The translations under genes were made by a program, and so were the position numbers. 64,000 nt of DNA from Pomacea canaliculata (lineage: Eukaryota > Mollusca > Gastropoda > Architaenioglossa > Ampullariidae): positions 10,094,758 through 10,158,757 of the forward strand of contig NC_037600.1 of the NCBI RefSeq assembly GCF_003073045.1. Reading direction: 5' to 3'. This document shows positions 10,471 through 24,600 of the stretch, one piece after another; the stretch's first letter is position 1, and each line of letters starts with the position of its first letter. The notes under the pieces were generated by a model. The model made no database searches, was not told where the DNA came from, and saw only the letters and a list, made by a program, of their open reading frames with translations.

Positions 10471-13400
10471 TATCAGGCAGGACTGTTGACACATACATAT
10501 ATATCTTATTAAAAAGAAACCCTCCTTGTTTATAATCCTTACTTCACCCTCCTGTAATCTCTCATCCTCAGACATTTCTTATTAAAGGTGGCATCATCCG
10601 TAATGCCTTTCAGCAAGCAAACAATTTCAAAGTTCAACCCCGGATCTTAAGTCCGTTGAAGCCACGTTAAATATTATAAAAAAAAACTGACCTTTACACT
10701 CGGTATCATGTGAAATCTCTCCTGTAGCTTGTCGGCTGCTCGAACTACACCTGTGAAGAGTAAAGTCCACTCAAAGATCCTCTTTGGTTATCGTGGGTCT
10801 GGCTGAAATTCTGCCGTGTCCTTCGTGTTGGAATACACCACCACCGGGAAATCATTTCCTTCTCTCCTAAACACTAGAAGAATTTTTCTCCTTCGAATCT
10901 GTAGTCATGATGCGAGGCAGTCATCCACAGTTGGTTTTAACAGACGACTGGAGTTCATCTTGTAGACGTCCCTAATTCTTGCACGTGTGGGCACGTAGTA
11001 AATTCTCCCCTAATTAATTCCTAAAAAATTCATCCGTGTTACTTCTCTAAATATAAAATTCGTTTCACTTTCGCGCCTCACTCAACTGTTTATCTCCCAT
11101 CACAGTTTTGCTAGGAGCATAATACTAATTCGTTGGTTCAGCCACACATTAAATAGTTCCCAGTTACGAAATAAGCTATAAAAAATAAATAAACAGAAGT
11201 TTTATAAATGTTTCCTTGGCTAGGCAAGAAATTACTTCTCAAACACTGACCTCAGCAATGCATTCTCACTCACCTATTCACATGCTCGCAAGAGTGAACT
11301 CCCTTGACTAGTCCTCTCTTCAACTTTCACGCTTTCCATTCTGACCATACACGCTCATGTATGCGTCTAAACTTCATTTCTGACAGTCAGTATCTTTAGG
11401 AAATGACAATGAATACAAACTAACTCCATCTGAGTGTCGAAGAGAACATTAAACATCAGCACATCGTGTCCCGGTAGACTGCATCTTTCCTGTTCACATT
11501 CCACTCATGCAGACATACCCCGTGTTCGTCACTTCCTTTACGAATCCAGGTGTTATTAAGAAAAAATCTACAAAATATTTCGTGCCCCTTCGTCATAAAG
11601 TACCACCTAAATATGTTTTGTGATATTTTCTTCTCTATTTCCAGGGATTTTCGCTGAGCGCTCGAGTTAGCATTAATGCGATGTCTAAAGGACATTTCTG
11701 AGACCATTAACTTCTTTTAAGACTTTTAGTAGGGTAAAATATGTAACAATTGTTGGAAATAGCTCCTAAACTGTTTACTGGCATTTTACAAACCTTTCAG
11801 GAATGTTTTAAGATAGATTTTCTCTTTTAAAACCACTTGAATCTGTTTTAAGCTGAATAAAATAGTTTGAAAATCAGCTTAGTTATCGGAATCAGTTTCA
11901 GAACAAAGTTCATTCAAGCAAACAAAAGAAACTATGATAAAGTAAAACGCCAACGAATTTGTTTAGTGATTTGGATTTTAGCAAATCAATCAAGTTAGAA
12001 TTATGAAAAATGACAAAGATTACCAGCAAAAGCACTTATCAAACCGCAATTTAAATAAAAATTTGGGTTTTGAGACACTTGAATGTTCATCGATCAACAT
12101 TTGTCTTTTCAAACTTTAGACAATCGTATATCATGGTATTTTTGCACACAAAAAATTACTGTTAAGGCAGTGGTCGAGTCGTCTCTTCATGGTAATCATC
12201 TCTTGACACTGGTCGAGCTGGGTTCTCATGTCGCTTGGTGATATGGCTACGTGGTTCATATGACACAGTTCACACAGTACAGCTATACTAATCATATATG
12301 TAAGTGTACTTGTTATGATATTGTTGAATTTTCCTAGTAAATAAATTCAGTAATTCTTTTCTCTTTGTGCCAAAGAAAAATTATCCTTTGGGTAACTTTT
12401 GTACACTAGTACCTGCTGATGGTAGCAGATAACCATTTTAACAGTTTTATCCAATGTAAAAAGAATTAACTTAAAATTTGGGTCCTTTCTATAAAATTGT
12501 TTAACTCAATCAGAACTTCACGTGTTTTGAATTCGAAATGTGTTGAAGAAATAGTTGCTGCTTTTGTTTTCTTTGTGCTGTATAGTTTTAAAGTATTCCA
12601 ATGGGAATAGAGCCCCATATTATCTGACCAATACCAGCCAGTGCCTATAAAAACCTTCATGATGAACACATATACGTACTCAGTCCTGAAGGGAAGAACT
12701 GCTTATATACTGAGGTTAAAACAGCTCAATACCACATCTTCTTTACAAAGGCATTTATTGCTGGTTAATTTTTTTGCCACCTTGTGTGGACATCTATCGT
12801 AAAAATTTCTTTCAATGAAGTTTTACTTTTTCATTAATTTCTTAAAAACACACACTGTGATCAACATTAATAAATAACCTACTGGCCGACTCTGATTTAG
12901 CAATCAACACTGGTATTCATTAATAAATCTGGTCACTAGACACTTGTAAATAAAAATACAAAAGGGTCAGGGCTATGAACTTTAGGTTTCATTGCATTTG
13001 ATAACCTTACCTGATAACACTGCAAAGTTCAGTTATATCAAAGCGAAATGGATGACAATATTCTAGGACTGCACTAATCCGCGATTTGTTGACAATGTTT
13101 GGCTTCAGAGAGTGGCTGTGTCCGAGGAAGAGTTTATTCGCTCAGTAATGATGAATAATGATGAGATTAGACAGCAGCTAAACGGAAATGAGACTGCAAA
13201 AAATCTCCTATACTTATTTATGTATAGATAACATGGTGATTAAAGGATGCGTTGTAAGAAAAAATGGTTGAAACATCTTACTTTTCCAGCACTGACCGCA
13301 AAGTTCAATTATAGTAGAGCAGACATCACCAATGAAGAAATCAAATTTGGCCATTTCTCACTGATATCAGATTTCACAATATTTTATATCACAGATACAT

Positions 13401-13768
13401 TCCCATGAATCATATCAAGGAAATTTGTCACTCGGCATTTCTCAGGTGAAAATCTGTCGCCTTCAGCAAACTTAAAGATAGTCAACAATAACTGTCAGAA
13501 AAACCATGAAAAGATGTAAACTTGTAAATGGTTGGGTCTCACACTTCATTGTGTCCCACTTCAGCACAGTGAGACTAGAATGGAAGGTTTTCTCTGGTCA
13601 AATCAGTTTTCTATCATGTCACTGAGAACGCGTTAGGTACAAAGGACTAATTATATAATTGCAGAACATGATAATTTATTCTCCACCGCAGCTTCTATAT
13701 CTGTTAGATCTTCATGTGATCCTGAAATTCATAGTTATACACTGACACTTGAAAAAAAAACCTGTACT
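10471..13768. other. Intergenic, no gene recognised
   Basis: AT-rich, many stops in all frames, and no open frame with a family motif. It lies downstream of the minus-strand receptor gene, so it may include that gene's 3' untranslated sequence; no polyadenylation signal is firmly assigned. Confidence 0.4.
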
Positions 13769-14836
13769 TTAACATTCATTTGTTACTAAACATATTGTTA
13801 CCGCATTCTTAGTGGCAGGAAGTCTGAAGAGTTTTTGGAAATGTTTCCTGAAACGAGAGGAACGACAAAAATATATAAAGCACGGAATGCAGCTGTTGAT
13901 TCCTGTAAGTACGTTTGCAAGTCCAGTCAAAGCGAGGAGCAGAAAGCTTTGGTAAACATAAAACAGATTTGTACCCTTGAAAACCAAGACAAATATTTCC
14001 CGAGCAACGAATGGCAGCATGGTTCCGATGTAGACGCAGGTCACTAAGACTAACATTACCGTCAGCGCCCTCTCGCGCCTGGAACTCTGATTATCTACAG
14101 AACTCGACCTTTGGCGCCACCTGTGCGCACCTTTCAGTTTAATTACAGTGACAGCTGTTGCCATGGTAACAGTTATGAATATGCCAATGGGAAATGTAAA
14201 TCCCAATACGTTGTTAATAAAAATGACAACAAATTGTTTATTGTCGTAAAAAAACTGTGTTGGTAAAACAACTCTATTCATCTTTCCATTAATGATGGTC
14301 ACGTCACCGTAAAATGACAGGGGCAAAGTCACGTGACCAAGCTGAAGACCGAGGAAAGTCAAAGCAATCAGTGTACCCATGGCGCGCGTGCTGAGAAGTG
14401 TTGAAGCTCGAAGAGGAAACATTACACAGACACACCGCTCCACCGCGATCACCATGGTGATGAAGGAGGAGGTTGATCGAAGGCCGTAGATGATGCCTCC
14501 CATAGCTATAAGCGCCTGGTTGTAGAAATTCCTAAAGACCCACTCGCTTACCCACTCAATAAAATAGGTGAGTGGATAGAGAGTGAAAGTTAAAACAAGG
14601 TAGGCGCAGTCGACGAGTGCCAGGATGAAGAGGCAGAGGTTCATCCGATCGTGTAGACTCTGACTCCAGAACACCAGACAGTTGATGACATTTGCTGGGA
14701 TGCCTATGAGACACATCAGTAAGGGAAGAGCGACCTCTAGCACAATGTTTATTAATGTGCGAGTGTCCAGTTCTGTGATATATTGTGTCGTCCCTGTCGT
14801 TAGTCGCGGTGAGGTCACGTTCACGAAGACCATCAT
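13769..14836 (-). CDS. Rhodopsin-family (class A) G-protein-coupled receptor
   Basis: Single-exon 355-aa receptor in the plasma membrane with seven hydrophobic segments: about residues 30-57, 64-88, 108-140, 150-174, 200-232, 255-287 and 292-323. Family marks: GIPAN with Asn49 in TM1, Asp76 in TM2 (LALVD), VERC at 132-135 in place of DRY followed by FPL, and NSCIPCFIYF (314-323) in place of NPxxY. An N-glycosylation site (NVT, 6-8) lies in the short outer N-terminus. There is no Cys at the top of TM3 or in the second outer loop, so the usual disulfide is absent. The ERC-x-C-x-x-FPL style is typical of orphan peptide or chemosensory-type receptors expanded in gastropods. The ligand is unknown. 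The first Met of a Met-Met pair is taken as start. It is intact and unlike its neighbours in function. Confidence 0.88.
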   Translation of the reverse strand: MMVFVNVTSPRLTTGTTQYITELDTRTLINIVLEVALPLLMCLIGIPANVINCLVFWSQSLHDRMNLCLFILALVDCAYLVLTFTLYPLTYFIEWVSEWVFRNFYNQALIAMGGIIYGLRSTSSFITMVIAVERCVCVMFPLRASTLLSTRAMGTLIALTFLGLQLGHVTLPLSFYGDVTIINGKMNRVVLPTQFFYDNKQFVVIFINNVLGFTFPIGIFITVTMATAVTVIKLKGAHRWRQRSSSVDNQSSRRERALTVMLVLVTCVYIGTMLPFVAREIFVLVFKGTNLFYVYQSFLLLALTGLANVLTGINSCIPCFIYFCRSSRFRKHFQKLFRLPATKNAVTICLVTNEC

Positions 14837-17800
14837 TCATGACAGTAACAAACCGAAAAAATTTCAAACTGTGTGATAGACTCGCCAGTGAAACTGGTCC
14901 ATCGATTAATTCGATTTCGCACAATCAGGATGAACGGTGATAAACACTGATGGATGACACCCGGAAAAATAATTTTAAAAAAGTACGCCTCAAGAATTTG
15001 TGTAAATCGACGGGTATGGACTTCTTGTTCTACAGGTAACGACAAATATTTACTACTTGTGTTCTTAACGAGATTTATCAGAGAGTAGAAACTGTTTTCG
15101 TCCAGAAATTGTTTTCTAAGACAAATTTAACACTAGACGAGGATGATAGTAATGAGAAAAAAAAACTACAGAGACGATCTTACGAACGGTATAGCAAGTA
15201 GGTGAGACAAGTTCTGTTCTGATACCAAATCATCCTCAATGTATGACTCACAAGGCGGTGTCTTTCTTCTGTTCTGTAAAGTGACCATTATCTGTAGACA
15301 GTGTTTCCTCCTGCTATTTATTGAGCACAAAATAACATTAATTAAGGAGTAAGTGGTGAACCTCGATTTTTAAAACCCTAAAATTTGCTTCAAATCAGAA
15401 AGAAAAACCTAACAATCCATTAAAATAATTTTTAAATGTGGGATTCTTTCACCCGTTTACAATACGAAATTCTTTTTCTTATCTTAAAAAAAAATTTAGA
15501 CTGAGAACGAATGAACAGGTAGATATTTTTTCTATACTTGTCTATTAATTTTCCTTTAATTCGCAGAATACTTTGGATTATTTGATCAAATTTGTCTTCT
15601 GTTGACTGTATTATTTTTATCTGTGTACTTTTATGACTTAATTACAAGTACAACTGTTAAAATAACACAACACGTAATAAGATGATTTAAAGTAGTATTT
15701 GTTATTATTTATGATGCATTTTTACAATCAATAATATTTCTTTTATATGTTCGCAGAACAATTTGTTATAAATATTATAACAATATTATATTATAATTTT
15801 TTTTATTAAATATTGTTTCTACGAGCTTAGTATAGAACCTGAACTTTAGGAAAATATAAGAAAAATGTTGTGATCCAATTATTTTGCAGGACTTGAGAAA
15901 AGTCAATAAAACGTGACTGCAACTTGCTAGCTTCTCAGTTTACCGTCGCTCACCTGGCGGCAAGATTCTTCTGGAATCGACATCTTGCAGCCTCCTTGTC
16001 CTCTTGACTATTGCGTGGCGTCTGTGGTACTATTCAGCTGTGACTATACATATTGTCACGAACTAGTCGTATCTAAACCAGATTGAAGCACTGCAGGTTA
16101 ATTGAGAGAGGGGGAGAGTGATCAGTCACGAGAGAGAAAGAGAAAAGGTACTGCGGGTGCAAATATCTTTTTGTCCTTACCTTGATCTATGCTCGCCTTG
16201 ATCTTCAATCTCATTGGTCCAGGGGATTGGAGTGTTATGATAAAAATGGGTTGTCCTATGAAAAAAAATAAATTTTCGGTGAGACTCCTTTTCCAAGGCG
16301 CTGTGGCCACCTGCCCTCAAGGACGACCGGCTGAGATAGAGAGAGAGGGAGATAGAGAAGGCTACAAAAATTCTTCAGATCGCCTTTGAATGCTTGTCCC
16401 CGATCACATGACCAAGAGTAACTTCTATCGATTTCAAGAGGTATAACAGGAAATAACAGCTAGTAAATACCGATACAATAATTTTTTTTCAGTTTTATCA
16501 TGAAGTCACACGGGACTCAAATAATGTTTGTTAGTATTGAAGTGCATTAGTAGAATCAACTCTCTTCTCTCATAACGGGTAGGTGTCTGAGATGGGATGG
16601 GGAAAATGAGATTATCGAGTTCTCGCCCTTGTCTTCTGTCGGCGTCTGGCATTGCAGGTGAGGAAGGACCGGGTTACCTTCTCAGCATCCTTCAGTGTCA
16701 TTATTCTGGGTCCTGGACAAATCCATATAATATTAGGAAGGGGGGAGAATCGCTATCCATGAGTTTGTTACAGGCCATGAGCACGTGAGAAATGGATTCA
16801 ACGTACACAGCAAGATCAGATGACTGCTGCTGAACTGAAGTCGGGGCCAAAAATTAGGCAGTAAATACAAAAATTTAATTGTCTGGAGAAATTTATGCCG
16901 GAGGGAGAAAGAGTGCTGTCAGAACAATTGCATCCTTAAGACTCGCATTATGACAGTAGTCCTATAGCATATAAATCATGTACTGTGTGTTGATGACCAC
17001 ATGCCATAGTAGCCATGCAGTTTTCCGCATCAAGAAAACTAGTGTCACCAGCCTCTTCTCTAAATGAGAAACTAAGCCGCCATGATGAACTTCAGAAGTT
17101 TTCCGCTTTAAACTAAACCGTAAGAGAAACAAAGGATGATGAGTAATCTTGCATTTCAGATGCTCCTAAGTAACAACACTGTGCACAGACTTCTTCCTAC
17201 CGCAGTTACCATGACGACAAAAGAAAGAGTCGATCAACAACAAAATATATGTATTCTGCGATCATAGCAGCGTCCGTATTTTTAACACATTACACACCAG
17301 TTGGTAAGACCACGTAGCACAGAGGTTCTCATATGATGAGATGGATTGATCTCTTTCTCTTGCTTACTACCGTATCTCATAAACTGGCGTTACCTCCATC
17401 TTAGAACATTTCTGTCGATACAACGGGGAAAAACTAAATATAAGTATTATACATTTATACCTATATATAATATAATATATATGCGGCTGGAATACAAAAA
17501 TGTAAAAGTTAAGGCTTCCACTCAAATCAGTAAATGTATTTGAATTGCTGCCGTCGTACAGACATGAGATATGATGCTTCTGTAGTGAAGCAGGTGAACA
17601 ATTATAATTGTGAGTAAACCACGCCAAGTGCAATACAAGAAGGGGTCTGCCGTGATTATTGCTGTGAAATCAATTTATGACTTTTACAGAAGCAAGTAAG
17701 TTTTCTGAAAACAATGTTAAATTTGTTATTTAATGCTTTCCTGACATTTTGTGGCTGTGTACACGAATGCATCTGTAATCCTGTGAGTGTGTAATCGTGC

Positions 17801-19504
17801 GTGTGAAAGAGAAATAAGCGAGGAAGAATGTCTTTTATTTCTTTTTGTTACAGATAATGTTTATTCCTAATAGTTTCTCAGGAAGGGTGCGATAAGTTAC
17901 TGTAATTTGTGAGGTTTCTCGTTCTTAAAACGCAGTAAACGGGAAAATAACAACTCTTTTTGTTTCGAAACAGTAACTTTTGTGGAAGTAACACAGTTCA
18001 ATCAATACAGTGCATTTCTGAAGAAATATTTGGCACTGAGTTCTACCGAGTCTTTCTTTATTTCTCTCTCTATAAATATATCTCCAGCACTTCTATTCTC
18101 GGATTCTCTCGTGAACATTAATTTAAAATAAAGTAGCGGTACTAATGTCGCAAGGCACTAAAACCGTGATATTAATGCGCAACAACATCAACGAATTGTC
18201 TCTTGAAATTTTGTATCCCTTTAAGAGAGTTTACGATGGAGTAAACATTTTTGACTAAAGAACTACATTCACCTTTATGTTTCAATTGTAATTTTTTTTT
18301 AATTTTTACACATGAAAAAAGGTTAACACATTACAAGTGAGCACGAGAAGCTGGAGCCTATTCCGGAGACAAAACTGTAGGAGAGCAGCAGGTCCTGACC
18401 TGTCCATTTCGTGTCTACGTCCACCCTGAGGCACTGCGCCGACCGGCTCTCCTGTCTTCACTCACATCTTTAACACATCATTCTATTTTATTTCGGTATC
18501 TGTGCTGGCTCTGCAATGTGTGGTCGTGTCTAGTCAGTGTGGGCAGTGGCTGTGCATGTGCGAGAAAGAGGAAAAGTATGTTTGTACATTCGTATGTATG
18601 TGAAAGAAATGTAAAGGGGTGTATAACCAACAAGGCCAGCAGCAGCGTCTGAATGTATGGGTGTTTGACGAGAACTCTAAATGATCAGCACTTCTGTTCC
18701 CATAACAACGTATACGATAAAAACATATCTAACTTAGTTCGTTTTTATGTAGATTCATGGGAAGGAATTAAACAGATTATAGATAATTATAGAAATGTTA
18801 TCAGAGCAGTTTCTTACCTGGCGAACGATCTCCAGACTCAAGATGCTGAAACAATCAAACACCAAACACATTAATTTCTTTGTTTGAGTATATTTCGAAG
18901 AATATTTTGGTTTTTACATATAAAGTAAGGATTCAGTGATATAAGACACGAGTACAAGATTTAAAAACAAAATCAGACAATGCCTTTGTAAAATACTTCT
19001 CAAGTGTTATGTTTATTCCGTAAACACCAAGGCGATGTCCGTAGCTACAATGGAAAGGGAGGTAAGCGAGTGATGAAGATGATTATGTTTTTGCTTATAC
19101 CCAAATAAGTAAGCAAGCAAGCGCGCACACACACACACAGACACATACGTGCATACGCATACCTACATCAATAAAATATTAAAAAGAGGTAAGAAAGAAG
19201 AAAGTACTCTGTTTTAAATTTTTATTTATATTAGGATATAATATATATATAATTTCCTTTTTCAAGTGAGCTCAATTCGATTAAACAAAAGCACAAGAAA
19301 AAATAGAGTAGCTCAGATGCAGAAAGTAAAAAATAAAGATGGAGGGGAAGGAACAAAGAGATGAGGGAAAATGAATGAAAAGAAGGAGACAACATGTTGA
19401 ACACAGGGTATCTTTCTAAAAGTGAGTTTGATGGAGACAAGCATCAGGTCCCCATGACTGTCTTTTTAAAACTGCCAGCACCTTTGAATGTTGTTACCTC
19501 TAGT
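14837..19504. other. Intergenic, upstream flank of the GPCR
   Basis: AT-rich DNA with purine-rich GA stretches (about 16100-16150 and 16330-16365) and short CA and TA runs (19125-19140, 19235-19255). No open frame carries a recognisable domain. The promoter and any non-coding 5' exon of the minus-strand GPCR should lie in the left part, but I see no diagnostic motif. Confidence 0.4.
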
Positions 19505-19740
19505 CAGGGGCGGCCTTAGGCATGTGCAAACTATGCACCTGTATAGGGCCGCCAAATTCCAGGGGCCGCCACGTCAATATATATTGAATAGAAAATAGAA
19601 AAATGAAAAAAAAACGACACCGCTAACGGCAGAGTGGATGAAAAAGTGTTCTTTGTCTGCTGTATGTATTCATGTTGCTAGGGTCAGATCAGCAATATAA
19701 AGCTATATATATAGTAATGAGAATATTATGGGCCGCCACT
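19505..19740. mobile_element. Possible hAT-like fragment (CAGGGGCGGC terminus)
   Basis: Begins CAGGGGCGGCCTTAGGC and has 'agggccgcca' and 'gggccgccac' blocks inside, resembling one end of a hAT-family MITE. The opposite terminus and a target duplication are not evident, so this is a tentative call. Confidence 0.35.
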
Positions 19741-21626
19741 TGGTTTTATTGACATTAGCGGGTGAAAGGGACACCAGATCTTCCTCTGCTCTGGTACCCT
19801 TACAGTCCCACTACTTCTAGTATTACATGGACCACAAACACCACCATTATAGTATTTCCACTACACATAGCACTGCCAAAACTATTAATGCTGACTACTA
19901 GTCCTAGCACTACTCGAACCTCCGCCACTAACAGCTAGGAACCACCATCGGTAGTAAAGCCCCTCTAGCAGCAGGGACTTCAAGCATTTCTTTGCACGAC
20001 TAACGTGTAATCTATTTTTCTGATTTTGACTAGACATAGCCTGTTAACTCACACCTGAAAACAAATAAAATTTATTGAAAACTAAAAAAGGCATTATCAC
20101 GCTGTTGTACGGTGCTCTTTTTCTTAGTTTAGACTTATAAAGACACGTCAAGCATCTTTGAACACATTTTCGTGTTCCAGTTTGAGAAAATCCTGTCCGA
20201 AATTTCCGATTTACAGGAACAAGGTGTTTGTTACCTGTTCTTCTGACGTGAGTCAGAACCCGGATTTCTCCTAGGAGGCCATTAAAGTAGCACCTGTTAC
20301 TTTGAGAGTTAATATATCAACCATTTTAAAGGGGACTCCAGTTTTACTAAATGTAACGTTTTCTTGAGAAGAGTGTTTAATGTGTCTGCGAGCGCGTGTA
20401 AACATCTGCATGTAAACCACGCTCGCCGCACTCTTCTCACCTTTTTCAACAAAAAGGGTCGGCCAACGATTAACACATTTAATGTTTTAGAAATTAATTA
20501 GTGAAGAAATGTAGATGAGACAAAATAAAAGAACACTACTCCCTCGTCGCCAACCCTCTTTTACGGTTATCAGACGGACTGGCGAGATGTCCGACTGGAC
20601 CAGCAGGTTAATCCAATGAATTATTTCACGCAGTTCGTGAGGCTAAGATGATTAAAGCCGTATCGGCGAAGATGTTATAATCCGATGGAATCAATTACAC
20701 CACTCGGAATACAAACGGTAATCCTCCACTGGAAAAAACGTTGGATATACGTTGAAGGTAGTTAACACACACTGTCTACTCTCCAACTGCTTGGTCTCCA
20801 CCCTCTGAAACCGTTCGACCTCACTAAGTTAACTCGTCCTCCTCTTCCTCCTGACCAATCAGGTACCCTTAGCGACCAGGTAACTAGGACGACCTCTTGA
20901 CAGTCTTTCTTGGAGACTGTGCCAACCAATCATAAGTACTACAGTGGCTTCTCCCTCCATTGACTACCGTCGCCCTAGTTACGCTGTGTCGAGCTCATTT
21001 ACGTCATTCCATCCATGACGTAAGAGAATGAGTACGCAGAGCAGCGTCAGCGCTCGCGCGACTGCTCTTCCCTGACCACAAGGAGAAATAAAAATAAACT
21101 GAATCTAATTAGATTCACCTGAATCGCGAATCGTTACACTAAAGACGTTTGTAAGTATCCCTATATATATATAATTATATGTGTGTGTAAGCGTGTGTAA
21201 AGTGTGTGTGTGCATTTAATAAGACTTTTAAAACGCACTGATTCCACGAAAACCAGTTTAAGGCGCTAAGGCGTGGTTCAAGTTGTCGTGAAGGGCGTGG
21301 GAGTGTTTATAGGTCATATGAAAGAGGTGAGTCTTACAAACCAGACTGAAACTTGTTAAGTAGGAAGTCTAACCTAGGGAAAGGAAAGAATTTTTAAGTA
21401 GAGGGACAACCGTATGCAAACCTATGTATGCATACATGTGCTGTTTCTCTTGTAAGTTTAGTACGAATATAGTCCTTACGTCATCATTGGTCATTATATA
21501 CTAACACAAAAATGGTCAGAAATGTGCAGTAAATCATCAGTGTTCATGATATACTTACCGTGATATTTCGATGTTTTGAAATGAAGAAAACTTTTACTCA
21601 GTCAGTGATGTGTTTTCCCCCAACAG
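19741..21626. other. Upstream flank of TRIM-NHR copy 2
   Basis: No coding motif. A CRE-like TGACGTAA at about 21017 and a GTAAGT at about 21150 could belong to a promoter and untranslated leader exon of copy 2, by analogy with copies 3 and 4. This is inference from position only. Confidence 0.35.
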
Positions 21627-24600
21627 CTTTGCATTCCAACATGGCAACAATGTCAGGCGAGCCACAAGACACAGAGTGCCCGGTGTGTCACGATAGCTTT
21701 GTGCAGCCCAAGATTTTACCCTGTGACCATCTCTTATGCTGGAAATGCATTGTGGCTATGATAAAAATCAAACGGGTACATTGTCCTTTTTGTAGAAATG
21801 CCATTTGTACACCACAATCACTGGCAGGTGAAAGTCCAGAAGTATTTGCCGACTCTCTGCCCACAGACCTTGCCATGCACAGATTGGCGTGGAGCGTTAA
21901 AACACTGTCAACGGAAACCACGTGTCGTGTGTGTGACGGTGTCACGGCAGAGTCTATATGCCTACAGTGCAATGACTTGTTTTGCTCGTCGTGCACCAAT
22001 GTCCATAAAAAAATGTCGATAAGCCAAAGTCACGATGTGGTGAGTCTCAGCACTGTAACAGCTGAACGTCTTGCTGCCAGTGTCACTTTAAAGTGTTGTC
22101 AGCACGGACATATATTGTCCTTTTATTGTATCAACCACTCAAACCCTGTCTGTGCAGTCTGTGCTGCCACAGATCATAAAACCTGTTCTCATGGTAACAG
22201 ACCTTACAAGCCAAAGTAAGTCAGATGAAGACGAGGTTAAAGGTCTTGCAAACACCTTGACTGACGTGGAGAGAAAGATGGAACAGAATATACAGGAACT
22301 TGACATTCGTCTGAAGGTAATCGATTCCTGCCAGAATCTGTGTGTCTCTCTGGTTACGATTTGTAACGAGCAAAAGAAATTATTAACATCACTTAATTGT
22401 AAGAGACTCATGAAGTCTATGGCAGACGCAAAAAAAAAATTTCGCGAGCGACTGGCCAGAGTTAAATTACTTAGAAGAATCGTGTCACGTACGGTAGTAG
22501 CGTGTCCGCCACCTTGGATGATGAGGGCCAAGAGATATCTTCAAAACAGAGTCAAGACTTTAGATTTAAGCACCTCTTTGCCAGCAGACGTTGAACGGAC
22601 ATCCCTACCACAAATAAAGGACTTCAACAACCTTGTCCGCAGGATAAGGAGCGAGTTGAGACAGCAGGAGCAGCGACAGAAGAAGCCTGAGGTAAGATTT
22701 TTAAAGTTTACGTTGTATCCATTCTCATGCTGATTTATCAATGGGTTTCTACAACCTCCATATTCTAGTTTTTATGAACTTTAATTACAGAATGAAGACT
22801 GAAAGAAATATATGGGTGTGTGATTAACAATGTTTTCTTAAATCGTGCAGGAACCGAAATTCACTTTCCACACCAACAGAGGCTACAACGTGAATCTGGA
22901 GATGAACGGACAGTCGGCTGAGTGTCAAAGTACTGATGGGTGTCGTGGTATCCAGTGACCCTCTACAGACCAATTTTCTATACGAGGTAAATGACTTTGC
23001 TGTTGAAAACACCTATAATAAAGACGACGATTATACTATGATCGATCAAAACAAAAAATATACTCCAGTTTGGAAAGTTGTAGGGAGTAAGGCATGGTTT
23101 TCACAATTTCATCCTTTTATGGGCAGGGGATATAGTTGTACCAGAAAGACTAAAGTTTGTTATAACCTTAGACATGACTTAACATAAAGTTATAGCAACG
23201 AATACATTAAAACTAGTCAACATGCTTTATAATAAAAAGATAAATATTCGAAACAAGAATTTTGTTCGAATTTATAACGTTTGTATGTAGATAGATTTTT
23301 TTTGTCGATTCTGTGTATATCTGTGAGAGAAAAAGACCTGGTGTGCATAACAGGGATGGCCTGTTTTGCAGAGGAATATACTTTTAAATGATTGTGCTAC
23401 TTTGATTTGGATGTATTTGTGTAATGTTCTCTGTTTGATGTGTATTCTATATGTGTTCTGTGTAATAAAAATTCAACGTAAAAAGACAAAGCGGCACTGT
23501 TATAACGATCTAAACGCGAATATATTAAAACCACAGATTGTAAAAATATGAAGATGCTGTTATAATATTACCCATGTTACGTAGGTAAAGGTGGTGAAAA
23601 TGAGCGGAGAGTGGGGCGAGGCGATAACACTTTCTGCGGAATAACAGGGACACACCCAAACGATCTCAACTTACGAAATTGGATATCTGAGATGGATGAG
23701 GTTCATGGTATCCTTAACGACCAAAATATAGTAAGTACCTAACATTCCCCTATCTCTTTCTCTTCTTGGAGGATTTCCGTTATTGCCGAAAGCAGAGGAC
23801 GTATCATTTTCATCTCTGCTAAATTCCTACAAAATTATCTATACCGCTCCAAAATTAAAGTGCTAAAGTAGGTACAATTGTATCAGCTACTATACTTTCT
23901 AAAACACAGTTTGCGATGGTTTCGTGTAGGCTTTTCAACTGCTTTTATGACAGCCGTAATGTTGAGATTCGGATGTCAAGCTGTTTTATCTCTTTACTGG
24001 GGCAGCCTTCTCGTAGAACTGAACCCTTGACTCACTGGAAAATATGACACTAAGAGACCGACTTACCTCTGATCGTTATTCTTCACGATGATGTTATGAG
24101 AAGCGGCCAAGAAGCAACCTTGTGAGATGATCTCTGTTCTGCTGAATATATGAACTTAAAATTGTATGAAATCAAAATAATATCAAATTTTTACTCGACG
24201 CCTACTCTAATCTTTAAAACCAAAGTGCTAGAGATTTGTAAACAAAACTCCAACATGATCAATGATGTTGATCATCCGAGAGACAAAAATGACCATCTAC
24301 AGAAAAGGAGAGGATTCACGATATTGAGGAGAGGTCAAAGAGGAATAATTTAATATTCTTGGCACATAACAGAAACAGCAGTGGAATAATGTGAGCTTAC
24401 TGAACAATATTTTACAAGGTAAATGCTAGCTTATTTAGAAAAGTGAAGTTTAAACAAAGCAAAGGACCCAAGCAAAAGTGTCTTCTCAGTCTTCTTATGT
24501 TCTTCTTCTTCTTGATCAATGAAGTAGCAAAAAAATGAAGCAAAAGAGAAAAGTACGGCACCCAACTGTTCCCTAAAACTACAAAATTCATGTTGCATTG

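Noticed and set aside
20330-20342. NF-kB-like site (GGGGACTCCA) upstream of copy 2
   Set aside because: One imperfect match at more than 1 kb from the gene is expected by chance; not repeated in other flanks.
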